From Acidovorax temperans (lineage in GTDB: Bacteria; Pseudomonadota; Gammaproteobacteria; Burkholderiales; Burkholderiaceae_C): a DNA stretch of 64,000 bases. The DNA is taken from positions 124,001 to 188,000 of the forward strand of contig NZ_VFPV01000003.1 in assembly GCF_006716905.1 (NCBI RefSeq). Reading direction: 5' to 3'. Below the pieces are notes generated by a model. It did not search any database. It worked only from the letters and a program-made list of their open reading frames with translations, and was not told the origin of the DNA. Made by a program: the position numbers and the translations under genes. Positions 17,310 through 27,115 of the stretch are shown here, in pieces (position 1 is the first letter of the stretch; the number at the start of each line of letters is the position of its first letter).

Positions 17310-19895
17310 ATGGCCGTCCCCTACACTTCAGCCATGGAAACGACAAGCCCAGAGACCACAACAGCCCCCGAGCCATCGGCCATTGCCGCGCCCGCACGCT
17401 GGTGGCGCAAGTGGTGGCGCAGCCTATCGCCCACGCGCCAGGACCGGTTTGCCGCCCTGGCACCCCTGGCTGCGGTGATGATGTTTCTGGCCGCCATCGT
17501 GGCCGCGTTCTGGTATCTGCGCGCGGAGGAGGCCGAGCGCGAGCAAGAAGCCCTTCGCCGTGACGTGGAATATGCGCAGCAGCGGGTTCGCCTGCGCCTG
17601 CTGGAACGCCAGGAACAACTGATGCGCATTGCCCGCGACATCTCCAACCAGGAGCTGGAGCGGGCTGAATTTGTGAACAGGGCCGAGGCCCTCATCAGCC
17701 AATACCCCGAGCTGCAGGCCATCACCTGGATTGATGAGCGCCGAAAGATTCGCGCCAGCCATGCGGCGCCCACGCTGTCGAGCCAGCAGTTGCGGGTGGC
17801 GGGCGAGCTGCTCAAGCCTGGAGAGACCGCAGACACCTACGGCCTGGCCCGTGACCTGCAGCAACCGGTTTACGCCCAGCCAGCTGCCGCGAAGGGGGAT
17901 GCGTCGCCCTTGCTGCAATTGCAGGTGCCTTTGAACAACCAGGGTAAGTTCGCAGGCGTCGTGCTGGGCGAGTACTCCATCGACAGCCTGCTGCGCTATG
18001 GCACTCCTACCGAAGTGCTGGCGCGCTATGCCGTTACGTTGATGGATGCCCGTGGCCAGGTGCTGGCAGGTACCCCCCTGCCTCCGCGCAACCCTGCCAC
18101 CCAGTTACTGCCCTGGACGCCCAAGGCCAACGAATACGAAGTGCCGGTGTCTCCCGTCGGCAATGGGTTGGTGCTGCGTGCGCAGGCTTACCGCACCTCG
18201 CTGGGCGTGGTGGGTAGCGGCTTGTTCTGGCTGGTGGGCACTTTGAGCGCCATGACGGCCTGGATGCTGATTGCCACCTGGCGCCACACCCGCAGGCGCA
18301 TGCAGGCGCAGCAAGCCCTGGTGGCTGAGACCAACTTCCGTCGCGCCATGGAAAACTCCATCCTGACCGGGATGCGCGCGCTGGACATGGAAGGACGCAT
18401 CACCTACGTGAACGCGGCGCTGTGCCAGATGACTGGCTGGAGCGAAGCCGAACTGGTGGGCCTGAAGCCCCCCTACCCCTACTGGCCCAAGGAAGACCAT
18501 GAATCCCTGCATGCCAAGCTGCGCGACGAGCTGAGCGGCCGCAGCGGGTCCGGCGGATTCCAGGTGCGCGTGCAGCGCAAAAACGGCACGCTGTTCGATG
18601 CCCGCTTGTATGTCTCGCCCCTGATTGACGCCCACGGCCAGCAAACCGGGTGGATGACGTCGATGACCGACATCACCGAGCCCAACCGCGTGCGCCAGCA
18701 ACTCACGGCTGCGCATGAGCGTTTCACCATCGTGCTGGAGTCGCTGGACGCCTCGGTGTCGGTGGCGCCGCTGGGCAGCGAAGAACTGCTGTTTGCCAAC
18801 AAGCTCTATCGCCAATGGTTCGGATCCCAGACGGCGGGGCACTTGCAACTGGTGGCCCAGGCCGGTGTGCTGCCGGTCGCCAGCAACAGCGGGGTGGATG
18901 ACGAAGATGGCCTGATGGGGCTGCCCACCGACCCGTTGACCAGCGCGCGGTCTGAAAACGCCGAGATTTACCTGCCCGACCTGGGCAAATGGCTGGAGGT
19001 TCGCTCACGCTACCTGAACTGGGTGGACGGCCGCCTGGCTCAGATGGTCATTGCCACTGATATCACCCCCCGTCGCCTGGCTGAAGAGCAAGCCGAGCGC
19101 CAGGCGGAGCGCGCCCAATCGGTCAGCCGCCTCATCACCATGGGTGAAATGGCCTCCAGCGTGGCGCATGAACTCAACCAACCGCTCACCGCCATCAACA
19201 ATTACTGTTCGGGCATGGTCTCGCGCATCCAAAGTGGGCAGATCACGGAAGAAGCGTTGTTGTCGGCACTGCAAAAAACCGCCCACCAGGCGCAGCGTGC
19301 GGGCCAAATCATCCAGCGCATCCGCGCCTTTGTGAAAAAGAGCGAACCCAACCGCACGTTGGCCGACGTGCACAGCATGGTGTCTGAAGCCGTGGAGCTG
19401 GCAGACATTGAACTGCGCCGTCACAACGTGCGCCTCACCCACTACATTGCAGCCCGCCTGCCCCCCGTGATGGCCGACACCATCCTGATTGAGCAGGTCT
19501 TGGTCAACCTGATGAAGAACGGCGCCGAGTCCATCCAGCATGCGCAGCGCCCTCCTTCGGGCCGCAGTGTGGAGTTGCGCGTGGTTCCCAAGCACACGGA
19601 CGAAGGCGAGGTTGTCGAATTTTCGGTGCAGGACACGGGCAAAGGCCTGGCCCCTGAAGTGCTGGAGCGGCTGTTTGAAGCCTTCTTCTCCACCAAGCAG
19701 GAAGGCATGGGCATGGGCCTGAATTTGTGCCGCAGCATCGTCGAGTCCCACCAGGGAAGGATGCAGGCGCAGAACATCTACAATGGAACAGAGGTCGTTG
19801 GCTGCCGGTTCTCCTTCTGGCTTCCGCTGGCAAAGCCTGCCGATGACACTACAAACTCTGTAGCAAACGAGCAAACTCCGAGGACAATTGCATGA
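17310..19895 (+). CDS. Membrane PAS-domain sensor histidine kinase (FixL-like)
   Basis: About 861 residues from ATG 17310; ATG 17334 (METTSP) is an equally reasonable start. Two transmembrane helices (LAPLAAVMMFLAAIVAAFWYL and VGSGLFWLVGTLSAMTAWMLI) enclose an extracytoplasmic region of about 270 residues. A PAS domain follows (FRRAMENSILTGMRALDMEGRITYVNAALCQMTGWSEAELVG), then a second PAS-like region, a phosphoacceptor box (VAHELNQPLTAINNY, His), N-box (LVNLMKNGAESI) and G-boxes (DTGKGLAPE, GMGMGLNLCRSIVESH). It should autophosphorylate and pass phosphate to the response regulator that follows with a 4-bp overlap. The signal is unknown; no haem-binding PAS signature could be confirmed. Confidence 0.9.
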   Translation: MAVPYTSAMETTSPETTTAPEPSAIAAPARWWRKWWRSLSPTRQDRFAALAPLAAVMMFLAAIVAAFWYLRAEEAEREQEALRRDVEYAQQRVRLRLLERQEQLMRIARDISNQELERAEFVNRAEALISQYPELQAITWIDERRKIRASHAAPTLSSQQLRVAGELLKPGETADTYGLARDLQQPVYAQPAAAKGDASPLLQLQVPLNNQGKFAGVVLGEYSIDSLLRYGTPTEVLARYAVTLMDARGQVLAGTPLPPRNPATQLLPWTPKANEYEVPVSPVGNGLVLRAQAYRTSLGVVGSGLFWLVGTLSAMTAWMLIATWRHTRRRMQAQQALVAETNFRRAMENSILTGMRALDMEGRITYVNAALCQMTGWSEAELVGLKPPYPYWPKEDHESLHAKLRDELSGRSGSGGFQVRVQRKNGTLFDARLYVSPLIDAHGQQTGWMTSMTDITEPNRVRQQLTAAHERFTIVLESLDASVSVAPLGSEELLFANKLYRQWFGSQTAGHLQLVAQAGVLPVASNSGVDDEDGLMGLPTDPLTSARSENAEIYLPDLGKWLEVRSRYLNWVDGRLAQMVIATDITPRRLAEEQAERQAERAQSVSRLITMGEMASSVAHELNQPLTAINNYCSGMVSRIQSGQITEEALLSALQKTAHQAQRAGQIIQRIRAFVKKSEPNRTLADVHSMVSEAVELADIELRRHNVRLTHYIAARLPPVMADTILIEQVLVNLMKNGAESIQHAQRPPSGRSVELRVVPKHTDEGEVVEFSVQDTGKGLAPEVLERLFEAFFSTKQEGMGMGLNLCRSIVESHQGRMQAQNIYNGTEVVGCRFSFWLPLAKPADDTTNSVANEQTPRTIA

Positions 19896-20518
19896 GCTTG
19901 ATTCCGAAAAAAGGCACTGTTTACGTTGTAGATGATGACGAGGCCGTGCGCGATTCGCTGCAATGGCTGCTGGAGGGCAAGGATTACCGCGTACGCTGCT
20001 TTGATTCGGCTGAGACCTTCCTCTCGCGCTATGACCCGCGCGAAGTGGCCTGCCTGATTGTGGACATCCGCATGGGCGGCATGACGGGCCTTGAATTGCA
20101 AGACCGGTTGATCGAGCGCAAGTCGCCACTGCCCATCGTTTTCATCACCGGCCACGGCGATGTGCCCATGGCGGTGAACACCATGAAAAAAGGCGCGCTG
20201 GATTTCATCCAGAAGCCTTTCGACGAAGAAGAACTGCTGGGCTTGGTTGAGCGCATGCTGGACCATGCCCGCGAAGCTTTTGCCGGCTTTCAGCAAGCCG
20301 CCAGCCGCGATGCCCTGCTCTCCAAGCTCACCAGCCGCGAAGCGCAGGTGCTCGAACGCATCGTTGCAGGCCGCCTGAACAAGCAGATCGCCGACGACCT
20401 GGGCATCAGCATCAAGACCGTGGAGGCGCACCGTGCCAACATCATGGAAAAGCTCAATGCCAACACCGTGGCCGATCTGCTGAAAATTGCTCTGGGCCAG
20501 AACGCGCCCAAGGCCTGA
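19892..20518 (+). CDS. FixJ-family response regulator
   Basis: 208 residues. Receiver domain (VYVVDDDEAVRDSLQWLL; phospho-Asp in LIVDIRMGG; conserved Thr in FITGHGD; Lys in FIQKPF) followed by a LuxR-type helix-turn-helix (LTSREAQVLERIVAGRLNKQIADDLGISIKTVEAHRANIMEKL). It overlaps the kinase stop by ATGA, so the two are translationally coupled and form one system. Targets cannot be read here. Confidence 0.93.
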   Translation: MSLIPKKGTVYVVDDDEAVRDSLQWLLEGKDYRVRCFDSAETFLSRYDPREVACLIVDIRMGGMTGLELQDRLIERKSPLPIVFITGHGDVPMAVNTMKKGALDFIQKPFDEEELLGLVERMLDHAREAFAGFQQAASRDALLSKLTSREAQVLERIVAGRLNKQIADDLGISIKTVEAHRANIMEKLNANTVADLLKIALGQNAPKA

Positions 20519-20534
20519 TTGCTCCTATTTTCAT

Positions 20535-20575
20535 AGCTGCCTGCGCTTATCCAATCTGCGCTGGCAGCTGTTTTT
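20535..20575 (+). terminator. Terminator after the response regulator, built from the dispersed repeat
   Basis: Stem AGCTGCC-T-GCGC / GCGC-T-GGCAGCT with an 11-nt loop, then TGTTTTT. It is a member of the short-repeat family (AGCTGCCTGCGCTTATCC). The MITE at 20577 was inserted into its T-tract. Confidence 0.65.
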
Positions 20576-20576
20576 A

Positions 20577-20682
20577 GGCTCTTCTAGCGAATGCTAGTGA
20601 TGCACTCGATAAATGTCGTACGTCGAAATCGTCGTTTACAGACGTGCGGCGATTTCCATCACTACTATTCGCTAGAAGAGCC
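20577..20682. mobile_element. 106-bp MITE-like element with 8-bp target duplication
   Basis: Ends are 26-bp inverted repeats (20577-20602 and 20657-20682) beginning GGCTCTTCTAGCGAAT and matching at 24 of 26 positions. The 8-bp direct repeat TGTTTTTA flanks it (20569-20576 and 20683-20690). The 54-bp centre has no coding capacity but contains a further dyad (GAAATCG ... CGATTTC). The GGCTCTTC ends and 8-bp duplication fit an ISL3-type element (inference). Confidence 0.85.
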
Positions 20683-20703
20683 TGTTTTTATTTGTAAAAC
20701 AGA

Positions 20704-21555
20704 ATGACTGCTCAACTCATCGACGGCAACGCCCTCTCCCGCCAACTGCGCACCCAAGTGGCCGAACGTGCCGCTGCCCTCAAAGCCCGGGGGGTGACTC
20801 CCGGCTTGGCGGTGATCCTGGTCGGCGACAACCCGGCCAGCCAGGTGTACGTGCGCAACAAGGTCAAGGCCTGTGAAGACAGTGGTTTGTACTCTGTGCT
20901 GGAAAAGCACGATGCCAGCATGACCGAGGCAGAGCTGCTGGCGCGTGTAGAGGCGTTGAACAACGACCCCAGCATCCACGGCATCCTGGTGCAATTGCCG
21001 TTGCCTGCCCACATTGATGCACAAAAGGTGATCGAAGCCATCTCCCCCGCCAAGGACGTGGACGGGTTCCACATTGCCAGCGCAGGCGCACTGATGACCG
21101 GCATGCCTGGCTTCTGGCCCTGCACGCCTTACGGCTGTATGAAGATGCTGGAGAGCATTGGCTACGACCTCAAGGGCAAGCACGCGGTGGTGATTGGCCG
21201 CAGCAATATCGTGGGCAAGCCCATGGCCTTGATGCTGCTGCAAAAAGACGCCACCGTCACCATTTGCCACTCGCGCACGGCTGACCTCAAGGCCCAGACC
21301 CTGCAGGCTGATGTGATCGTCGCCGCCGTGGGCAAGCGCAACGTGCTGACTGCCGACATGGTCAAGCCCGGCGCCGTGGTGCTGGACGTGGGCATGAACC
21401 GCAACGACGAAGGCAAGCTCTGCGGTGATGTGGACTTTGAAGGCGTGAAGGCCGTGGCCGGCCACATCACCCCTGTGCCCGGTGGTGTGGGCCCCATGAC
21501 CATCACCATGCTGCTGGTCAACACCATGGAAGCCGCAGAGCGCGCTGCCGGTTAA
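20704..21555 (+). CDS. folD: Bifunctional methylenetetrahydrofolate dehydrogenase/cyclohydrolase
   Basis: 283 residues, usual length. It interconverts 5,10-methylene- and 10-formyl-tetrahydrofolate with NADP. Visible motifs: catalytic [25 protein letters not shown], substrate-binding PAKDVDGFH, nucleotide-binding [12 protein letters not shown] and the C-terminal [15 protein letters not shown]. It lies just downstream of the MITE, so its promoter region contains transposed DNA. Confidence 0.96.
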   Translation: MTAQLIDGNALSRQLRTQVAERAAALKARGVTPGLAVILVGDNPASQVYVRNKVKACEDSGLYSVLEKHDASMTEAELLARVEALNNDPSIHGILVQLPLPAHIDAQKVIEAISPAKDVDGFHIASAGALMTGMPGFWPCTPYGCMKMLESIGYDLKGKHAVVIGRSNIVGKPMALMLLQKDATVTICHSRTADLKAQTLQADVIVAAVGKRNVLTADMVKPGAVVLDVGMNRNDEGKLCGDVDFEGVKAVAGHITPVPGGVGPMTITMLLVNTMEAAERAAG

Positions 21556-21624
21556 TTCGGGCAGAAAGCCTTTTCGGCTGTATTGCAACTTGAACCTGCG
21601 CGCTGCGCCGCTATCTACATCCGC

Positions 21625-23658
21625 ATGAGCAACGCCCTTCTCGACTTCTCCGCCCTGCCCGCGTTTGATCGCATCCAGCCTGCCGACGTCGGCCCCGCCG
21701 TCGATGCGCTGCTGGAAAAAGCGAACGCAGCGCTTGAAACCGTGACCGCGCCGGACTTTCCGGCCGAATGGAACGCCATTGCCAAGGTGCTGGATGTTGC
21801 CACCGAGCAATTGGGCATTGCCTGGGGCAGCGTGAGCCACCTCAACAGCGTGGCCGATACGCCGGAGCTGCGTGCGGCCTACAACGCGGCACTGCCACAG
21901 GTCACCGAGTTTTGGACACGCCTGGGTGCGGATGAGCGCCTGTACGCCAAGTACAAGGCCATTGACCCCGCCACGCTCAACGCCGAGCAGCAGCGTGCTC
22001 ACCACAACGCCATTCGCAATTTTGTGTTGAGCGGCGCTGAACTGACTGGCCCCGCCAAAGAGCGCTTCGCGCAAATCCAGGAGCGCCAGGCAGAGTTGAG
22101 CCAGAAGTTCAGCGAAAACGCCCTGGATGCGACGGATGCCTTTGCCTACTACGCCACTGCCGAAGAACTGGAAGGCGTACCGGCCGATGTGCAGCAGGCA
22201 GCGCTGGCCGCTGCCAAGGCCGAGGGTAAAGATGGCTACAAGCTCACGCTGAAGATGCCTTGCTACCTGCCGGTCATGCAATTCGCCCAACGTGCGGATC
22301 TGCGTGAAAAGCTGTACCGCGCTTTCGTGACACGCGCTTCCGAACAAGCCGAGGGCGATGCCCGCAAGTTTGACAACACCGCGCTGATCAACGAAATCCT
22401 GGCACTGCGCAAGGAAGAAGCGCAGCTGCTGGGCTACGCCAATTTTGGCGAGGTGTCTGTGGTGCCGAAGATGGCGAAGTCGCCCGCCGAAGTCATTCAC
22501 TTCTTGCGTGACTTGGCCCACCGTGCTCGCCCTTACGCTGAAAAAGACGTGGCTGACATGCGCGAATTTGCCCGCGCGGAGCTGGGTCTTGCGGCGCCTG
22601 AAGCCTGGGACTGGCCCTACATTGCTGAAAAGCTCAAGGAGGCACGCTACGCCTTCAGCGAGCAAGAGGTCAAGCAGTACTTCACAGCCCCCAAAGTGCT
22701 GGCGGGGCTGTTCAAGATCATCGAAACGCTGTTTGAGGTCGCGATTCGCCGTGACAGTGCACCCGTGTGGCATCCCTCGGTGGAGTTTTACCGCATTGAA
22801 CGTAACGGTGAACTGGTAGGCCAGTTCTACCTGGACCAGCCCGCCCGTACCGGCAAGCGCGGCGGCGCCTGGATGGATGACGTGCGCACCCGCTGGTTGC
22901 GCCCGGATACCGGCAAGCTGCAAACCCCCGTAGCCCATCTGGTCTGCAACTTTGCCGATGGCGTGGATGGCAAACCTGCGCTGCTGACGCACGACGACGT
23001 CATCACCCTGTTCCATGAGTTTGGCCACGGCCTGCACCACATGCTCACGCAGGTGAACGAGCGCGACGTGTCGGGCATTGGCGGTGTGGAATGGGATGCA
23101 GTGGAGCTGCCCAGCCAGTTCATGGAGAACTTCTGCTGGGAGTGGGATGTGCTCAAGCACATGACGGCTCACGTCGAGACCGGAGAGTCGTTGCCCCGCG
23201 CGTTGTTTGACAAGATGATTGCCGCCAAGAATTTCCAGGCAGGCATGCAGACACTGCGCCAGATTGAATTTGCCCTGTTTGACATGCTTCTGCACACCGA
23301 GCACGACCCAGCCAATGACGTGATGCCTTTGCTGGCCAAGGTGCGCGATGAAGTGGCCGTCTTGCAGCCCCCGGCCTTCAGCCGCACACCCCACACCTTC
23401 AGCCATATTTTTGCGGGCGGCTACGCGGCGGGCTATTACAGCTACAAGTGGGCCGAGGTCTTGAGTGCCGATGCCTACGCAGCCTTTGAAGAAACGGTGG
23501 GGGCTGACGGCCAGCCGAGCATTGAAACAGGTCGCCGCTATCGCAAGGCAATTCTGGAAGCCGGCGGTAGCCGCCCAGCCATGGAGTCATTCAAAGAATT
23601 CCGTGGCCGTGAGCCGCAGCTGGACGCGCTGCTGCGCCACCAAGGAATGAGCCAATAA
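21625..23658 (+). CDS. prlC: M3-family zinc metallopeptidase (oligopeptidase A)
   Basis: 677 residues, cytoplasmic oligopeptidase that degrades small peptides including cleaved signal peptides. The zinc motif HEFGHGLHHML and the downstream Glu (GGVEWDAVELPSQFMENFCWE) are clear. C-terminal DAYAAFEE...FKEFRGREPQLDALLRHQG is typical of OpdA/PrlC. Start taken at ATG 21625 (MSNALLDFSALP), which aligns with the family; the frame is open upstream to 21583. Confidence 0.94.
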   Translation: MSNALLDFSALPAFDRIQPADVGPAVDALLEKANAALETVTAPDFPAEWNAIAKVLDVATEQLGIAWGSVSHLNSVADTPELRAAYNAALPQVTEFWTRLGADERLYAKYKAIDPATLNAEQQRAHHNAIRNFVLSGAELTGPAKERFAQIQERQAELSQKFSENALDATDAFAYYATAEELEGVPADVQQAALAAAKAEGKDGYKLTLKMPCYLPVMQFAQRADLREKLYRAFVTRASEQAEGDARKFDNTALINEILALRKEEAQLLGYANFGEVSVVPKMAKSPAEVIHFLRDLAHRARPYAEKDVADMREFARAELGLAAPEAWDWPYIAEKLKEARYAFSEQEVKQYFTAPKVLAGLFKIIETLFEVAIRRDSAPVWHPSVEFYRIERNGELVGQFYLDQPARTGKRGGAWMDDVRTRWLRPDTGKLQTPVAHLVCNFADGVDGKPALLTHDDVITLFHEFGHGLHHMLTQVNERDVSGIGGVEWDAVELPSQFMENFCWEWDVLKHMTAHVETGESLPRALFDKMIAAKNFQAGMQTLRQIEFALFDMLLHTEHDPANDVMPLLAKVRDEVAVLQPPAFSRTPHTFSHIFAGGYAAGYYSYKWAEVLSADAYAAFEETVGADGQPSIETGRRYRKAILEAGGSRPAMESFKEFRGREPQLDALLRHQGMSQ

Positions 23659-23700
23659 GCCCCCATTCCTGGGATACAGCCCTTCTTGAGGAGAAACCAT

Positions 23701-24360
23701 ATGCTGCCCAAAGTTTTGTCTTTGTCCCTGATGCTTGCATTGCTGTCGATGGGAGCCCATGCGCAAACCGTCTACCGCATCGTTGGCCCTGACGGGAAGG
23801 TGACGTTCTCTGACCGGGCCCCCGATACGGCCGCCAAACCGGCGCAAACGACAGCAGGCACTCCCAGTGGCTCCTCTGCTGCGGGCGCGGGTCTGCCCTT
23901 TGAACTGGGCAAAGTGGCAGCGCGTTTTCCGGTCACTCTGTACACCGGCCAGAACTGCGCACCCTGCGATACGGCACGGCGCATGCTGGAAGCCCGGGGT
24001 GTGCCCTTCTCTGAACGCACGATCAACACGTCGGAAGACCTGCAAGCCCTGACGAAGCTGGGCAGCGATTCGAGCTTGCCTTTCGCCACCATTGGCGGGC
24101 AGCAACTGTCGGGCTATTCGGATTCGGAATGGAACTCCTACCTTGACGCAGCGGGTTACCCAAAGACTTCGCAGTTGCCCAGCAACTACCGCCGTCCTGC
24201 AGCAACTCCGCTGACACCACCCAAGCCAGCGCCTGCTGCGGCAGCGGCTGATACGGCTCCTGCTGCGACCGAAACTGTGCGTCGATTGGCCCGCCCCCCT
24301 GTGGCCGCACCCGATCCGAATGCCCCCAACCCGAACAACCCTGCGGGAATCAAGTTCTGA
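23701..24360 (+). CDS. Periplasmic DUF4124/glutaredoxin-like protein
   Basis: 219 residues from ATG 23701, preceded by GAGGAG. Signal peptide (LSLSLMLALLSMGAHAQ), a DUF4124 segment (VYRIVGPDGKVTFSDRAP), then a glutaredoxin fold with a CAPC redox pair (LYTGQNCAPCDTARRMLEARGVPFSERTI). The last 60 residues are Pro/Ala-rich. Likely a periplasmic thiol-disulfide protein; substrate unknown. A strong terminator follows. Confidence 0.85.
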   Translation: MLPKVLSLSLMLALLSMGAHAQTVYRIVGPDGKVTFSDRAPDTAAKPAQTTAGTPSGSSAAGAGLPFELGKVAARFPVTLYTGQNCAPCDTARRMLEARGVPFSERTINTSEDLQALTKLGSDSSLPFATIGGQQLSGYSDSEWNSYLDAAGYPKTSQLPSNYRRPAATPLTPPKPAPAAAAADTAPAATETVRRLARPPVAAPDPNAPNPNNPAGIKF

Positions 24361-24380
24361 TAACACTCAGGTTGTAAACA

Positions 24381-24408
24381 AAAAGGGGTGCCTTCTGGCA
24401 CCCCTTTT
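24381..24408. terminator. Bidirectional terminator between the glutaredoxin gene and rpiA
   Basis: AAAAGGGGTGCC-TTCT-GGCACCCCTTTT, a 12-bp perfect stem with A- and T-tracts on both sides, between convergent genes. Confidence 0.92.
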
Positions 24409-24435
24409 TTGCAGCTGACTGTTGATCGGCGCAGA

Positions 24436-25125
24436 TCAATAAATCAAGGTTTGCACCCCTTGGGCGGTGCCCAGCAAGCACACGGCCGCCTTCTGGTGGG
24501 CAAAAACGCCCACAGTCACCACGCCAGGCCACTGGTTCACTTGCGATTCAAATTCCAGCGGGTTTTGAATGGAGAGGCCCGTGACATCCAGGATGTGCTG
24601 GCCGTTGTCGGTCACGAGGGGCTTGCCATCTTTCAGCCGCACCTTGGCCACTCCGCCCAGGGCTTCAAAGCGGCGGGCAATGTGCTGTGTGGCCATGGGG
24701 ATGACTTCCACTGGCAACGGAAACTTGCCCAGTACTTCCACGCGCTTGGATTCGTCTGCGATACAAACAAACCGCTGCGCCAGGGCAGCCACGATCTTTT
24801 CACGGGTCAAGGCGGCACCACCGCCCTTGATCATGTTGCCGTTGCCGTCGATTTCGTCTGCACCATCGATATACACCGCCAACGACTGCACTTCGTTCGC
24901 ATCAAACACCGGAATACCCAGAGCCTGAAGACGCTCTGTGCTGGCCACAGAGCTGGATACAGCCCCCTTGATGGTCGACTTGATACTGGCTAAAGCATCA
25001 ATGAACTTGTTGACGGTGGAGCCCGTGCCCACGCCCACGATGTCGCCGGGCACCACGTATTGCAGCGCGGCTTGGCCTACCAGGGTCTTGAGTTCGTCTT
25101 GGGTGAGTGATGAAGGTGTCGTCAT
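24436..25125 (-). CDS. rpiA: Ribose-5-phosphate isomerase A
   Basis: 229 residues. It interconverts ribose 5-phosphate and ribulose 5-phosphate in the pentose phosphate pathway. Motifs: [22 protein letters not shown], catalytic loop [14 protein letters not shown]. Start chosen at ATG 25125 ([13 protein letters not shown]); the upstream in-frame ATG at 25152 would add residues the family lacks. Confidence 0.95.
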   Translation of the reverse strand: MTTPSSLTQDELKTLVGQAALQYVVPGDIVGVGTGSTVNKFIDALASIKSTIKGAVSSSVASTERLQALGIPVFDANEVQSLAVYIDGADEIDGNGNMIKGGGAALTREKIVAALAQRFVCIADESKRVEVLGKFPLPVEVIPMATQHIARRFEALGGVAKVRLKDGKPLVTDNGQHILDVTGLSIQNPLEFESQVNQWPGVVTVGVFAHQKAAVCLLGTAQGVQTLIY

Positions 25126-25162
25126 GGGGGAAAATCGAAGGTAATTCTTCAATTATCGTTCC

Positions 25163-26254
25163 ATGTCCCTCATCCCCTACTCCCTCACCCGCTCCTTTCT
25201 GTTTGGCATGGACCCGGAGGCCGCGCATGACCTGACCATGGACATGCTGGCCAAGGGGCAACGAACCCCGTTGCAGTGGGCCTGGTGCCAAACGCGTGTG
25301 GACGACCCTGTGGAACTGGCCGGTTTGCGTTTTCCGAATCGGGTGGGAATGGCTGCCGGGCTGGATAAAAATGCCAGGTGCATCGACGCCTTGGGCGCCA
25401 TGGGCTTTGGCTTTGTCGAGGTGGGTACCGTCACCCCCAAGCCCCAGCCAGGCAACCCCAAGCCGCGCATGTTCAGACTGCCCGAGGCCCGTGCACTGAT
25501 CAACCGCCTGGGGTTCAACAATGAGGGCCTTGATGCATTCATCCACAACGTGCAGCGGGCTCAGTTCCGCAAGCAGCATCGCGCAACACCCATGTTGCTG
25601 GGGCTGAACATTGGCAAAAACGCCAGCACGCCCATCGAAAATGCCACCAGCGACTATCTTGCGTGCCTGGATGGCGTATACCCGCATGCCGATTACGTGA
25701 CCGTCAATATCAGCTCGCCCAACACGCAAAACCTGCGGGCTCTGCAAAGCGACGAAGCACTGGATGCTTTGTTGGGAGCCATTGCCGAGCGGCGTGAGTG
25801 GCTGGCGAACCAGGAGTTGCCACACGCAGGTAGCGCTGGACACACCAAACGCAGGGTCCCTATTTTTGTGAAGATTGCTCCCGATCTGGACGAGGTACAG
25901 GTCGGGGTGATTGCCAGCACCCTGCAACGCCATGGCATGGACGGAGTGATCGCCACCAACACCACCATCGCGCGCGATGCCGTGCAGGGCATGCCCCACT
26001 CCACAGAAACGGGTGGTCTCAGCGGAGCGCCGGTGCTGGAGGCCAGCAACCGTGTGATTCGTCAGCTCAGAGCAGCGCTGGGCCGTGACTTTCCGATTGT
26101 GGGTGTCGGCGGCATCATGAGTGCCAAAGATGCCGCTAGCAAAATCGAGGCGGGTGCCGACGTGGTGCAGATCTACACCGGGCTGATTTATGAAGGCCCT
26201 GCACTGGTAGAGCAGGCCGCCAAGGCCATCAAGGCTTCACGGATTAAACGCTGA
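25163..26254 (+). CDS. pyrD: Dihydroorotate dehydrogenase (quinone), class 2
   Basis: 363 residues. It oxidises dihydroorotate to orotate in pyrimidine synthesis, passing electrons to quinone at the inner membrane. N-terminal membrane-association helix region ([22 protein letters not shown]), FMN and substrate motifs [15 protein letters not shown], catalytic-Ser region [12 protein letters not shown], and [11 protein letters not shown]. Divergent from rpiA with a 37-bp gap. Confidence 0.96.
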   Translation: MSLIPYSLTRSFLFGMDPEAAHDLTMDMLAKGQRTPLQWAWCQTRVDDPVELAGLRFPNRVGMAAGLDKNARCIDALGAMGFGFVEVGTVTPKPQPGNPKPRMFRLPEARALINRLGFNNEGLDAFIHNVQRAQFRKQHRATPMLLGLNIGKNASTPIENATSDYLACLDGVYPHADYVTVNISSPNTQNLRALQSDEALDALLGAIAERREWLANQELPHAGSAGHTKRRVPIFVKIAPDLDEVQVGVIASTLQRHGMDGVIATNTTIARDAVQGMPHSTETGGLSGAPVLEASNRVIRQLRAALGRDFPIVGVGGIMSAKDAASKIEAGADVVQIYTGLIYEGPALVEQAAKAIKASRIKR

Positions 26255-26361
26255 AGTTAGCAGTGCAGTGGTGGGTCTGTGGAAAGACCCGGCTGCATGC
26301 GAATTGCTGGCCGCAACACTGGCCTGGCCTCACTTGCAGCGGGCGCCCTGTTCTGGCGTGA

Positions 26362-26685
26362 TCAGCGGCGAAAGCGCAATATCCAAGGCAGCGCGACGCT
26401 GGCCCAGCGCACGAGGCGGCTGGGGCCAAGTGCCATTGCAGCGCCTGCCAAAGCGACCACTGCCGCTGGATGCTGCTTGGCAAATGCCACACAGCGCAGT
26501 ACGAGTGAATCGTCGCCAATTCCAGCAGCACCGGCCTCCGCAGCGCTGTTGGCTTGCGCATAGGCCTTGCGGCGGGCCTGAATCCGTTCCCGCTGCGCAG
26601 CGATCCGATGGAGAATCTTTTGCTGTGCAGGCGTGGCAGGCCCCTGAGGCTCCTCTGGATGCATAGAAGGGGTTGGGTCACTCAT
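26362..26685 (-). CDS. Small YqjK-like protein
   Basis: 107 residues. Charged N-terminal half (ILHRIAAQRERIQARRKAYAQA) and one hydrophobic segment (PAAVVALAGAAMALG). Last gene of a three-gene set with a holin-like and a DUF883 protein, an arrangement like yqjD-yqjE-yqjK. Its start overlaps the stop of the preceding gene by 4 bp. The role is unknown; envelope or stationary-phase functions have been suggested for the group. Confidence 0.7.
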   Translation of the reverse strand: MSDPTPSMHPEEPQGPATPAQQKILHRIAAQRERIQARRKAYAQANSAAEAGAAGIGDDSLVLRCVAFAKQHPAAVVALAGAAMALGPSRLVRWASVALPWILRFRR

Positions 26686-27077
26686 AGCATATCCTTGATG
26701 TCACGCCAGTCCTGCGCAAGCTCGCGGCGCGTTAAAGGAAATCCGTCTTCCGCCCGCTGTACGCTGCGCAGTAGCGCGACGAGCAGGCCAAGCCAAGCGG
26801 CCAACCAAACCCCGGCCACCACCCAGCCCGCAACGCTGCGGTACGGGGTGTCCCAAAACTGGACGAGCACGGCCATGGAGACCATCACCATGCTCACCAC
26901 GGTCAATCCAGCCACCGCCATGGCCAGCGCCAATACGCGCCGGATGTAGCGTTTCTGGTCTTGCCACTCCAGCTTGGCCAGCTCCATGCGGTCTTCCACC
27001 GCGATGGCGCCTTCGATCGCCGCCACACGCCAACGGGCGACGATCACATCCAGCCCTAACAAAGCCAGCCAATTCAT
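26682..27077 (-). CDS. Phage-holin-like membrane protein (YqjE family)
   Basis: 131 residues from ATG 27077 (MNWLALLGLDV). Two adjacent transmembrane helices (VLALAMAVAGLTVVSMVMVSMAVLV and VAGWVVAGVWLAAWLGLLVALL) follow an amphipathic start. Matches the Holin_III/YqjE layout. Middle gene of the operon. The open frame extends upstream to 27182 but without a plausible start. Confidence 0.8.
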   Translation of the reverse strand: MNWLALLGLDVIVARWRVAAIEGAIAVEDRMELAKLEWQDQKRYIRRVLALAMAVAGLTVVSMVMVSMAVLVQFWDTPYRSVAGWVVAGVWLAAWLGLLVALLRSVQRAEDGFPLTRRELAQDWRDIKDML

Positions 27078-27115
27078 AGCATGCTGTAGATCGGAGGAGT
27101 GGAAGCCACCGCGCT

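Noticed and set aside
20665-23406. 913-codon minus-strand frame opposite folD and the oligopeptidase
   Set aside because: Antisense shadow with no domain features; both plus-strand genes are well-defined enzymes.
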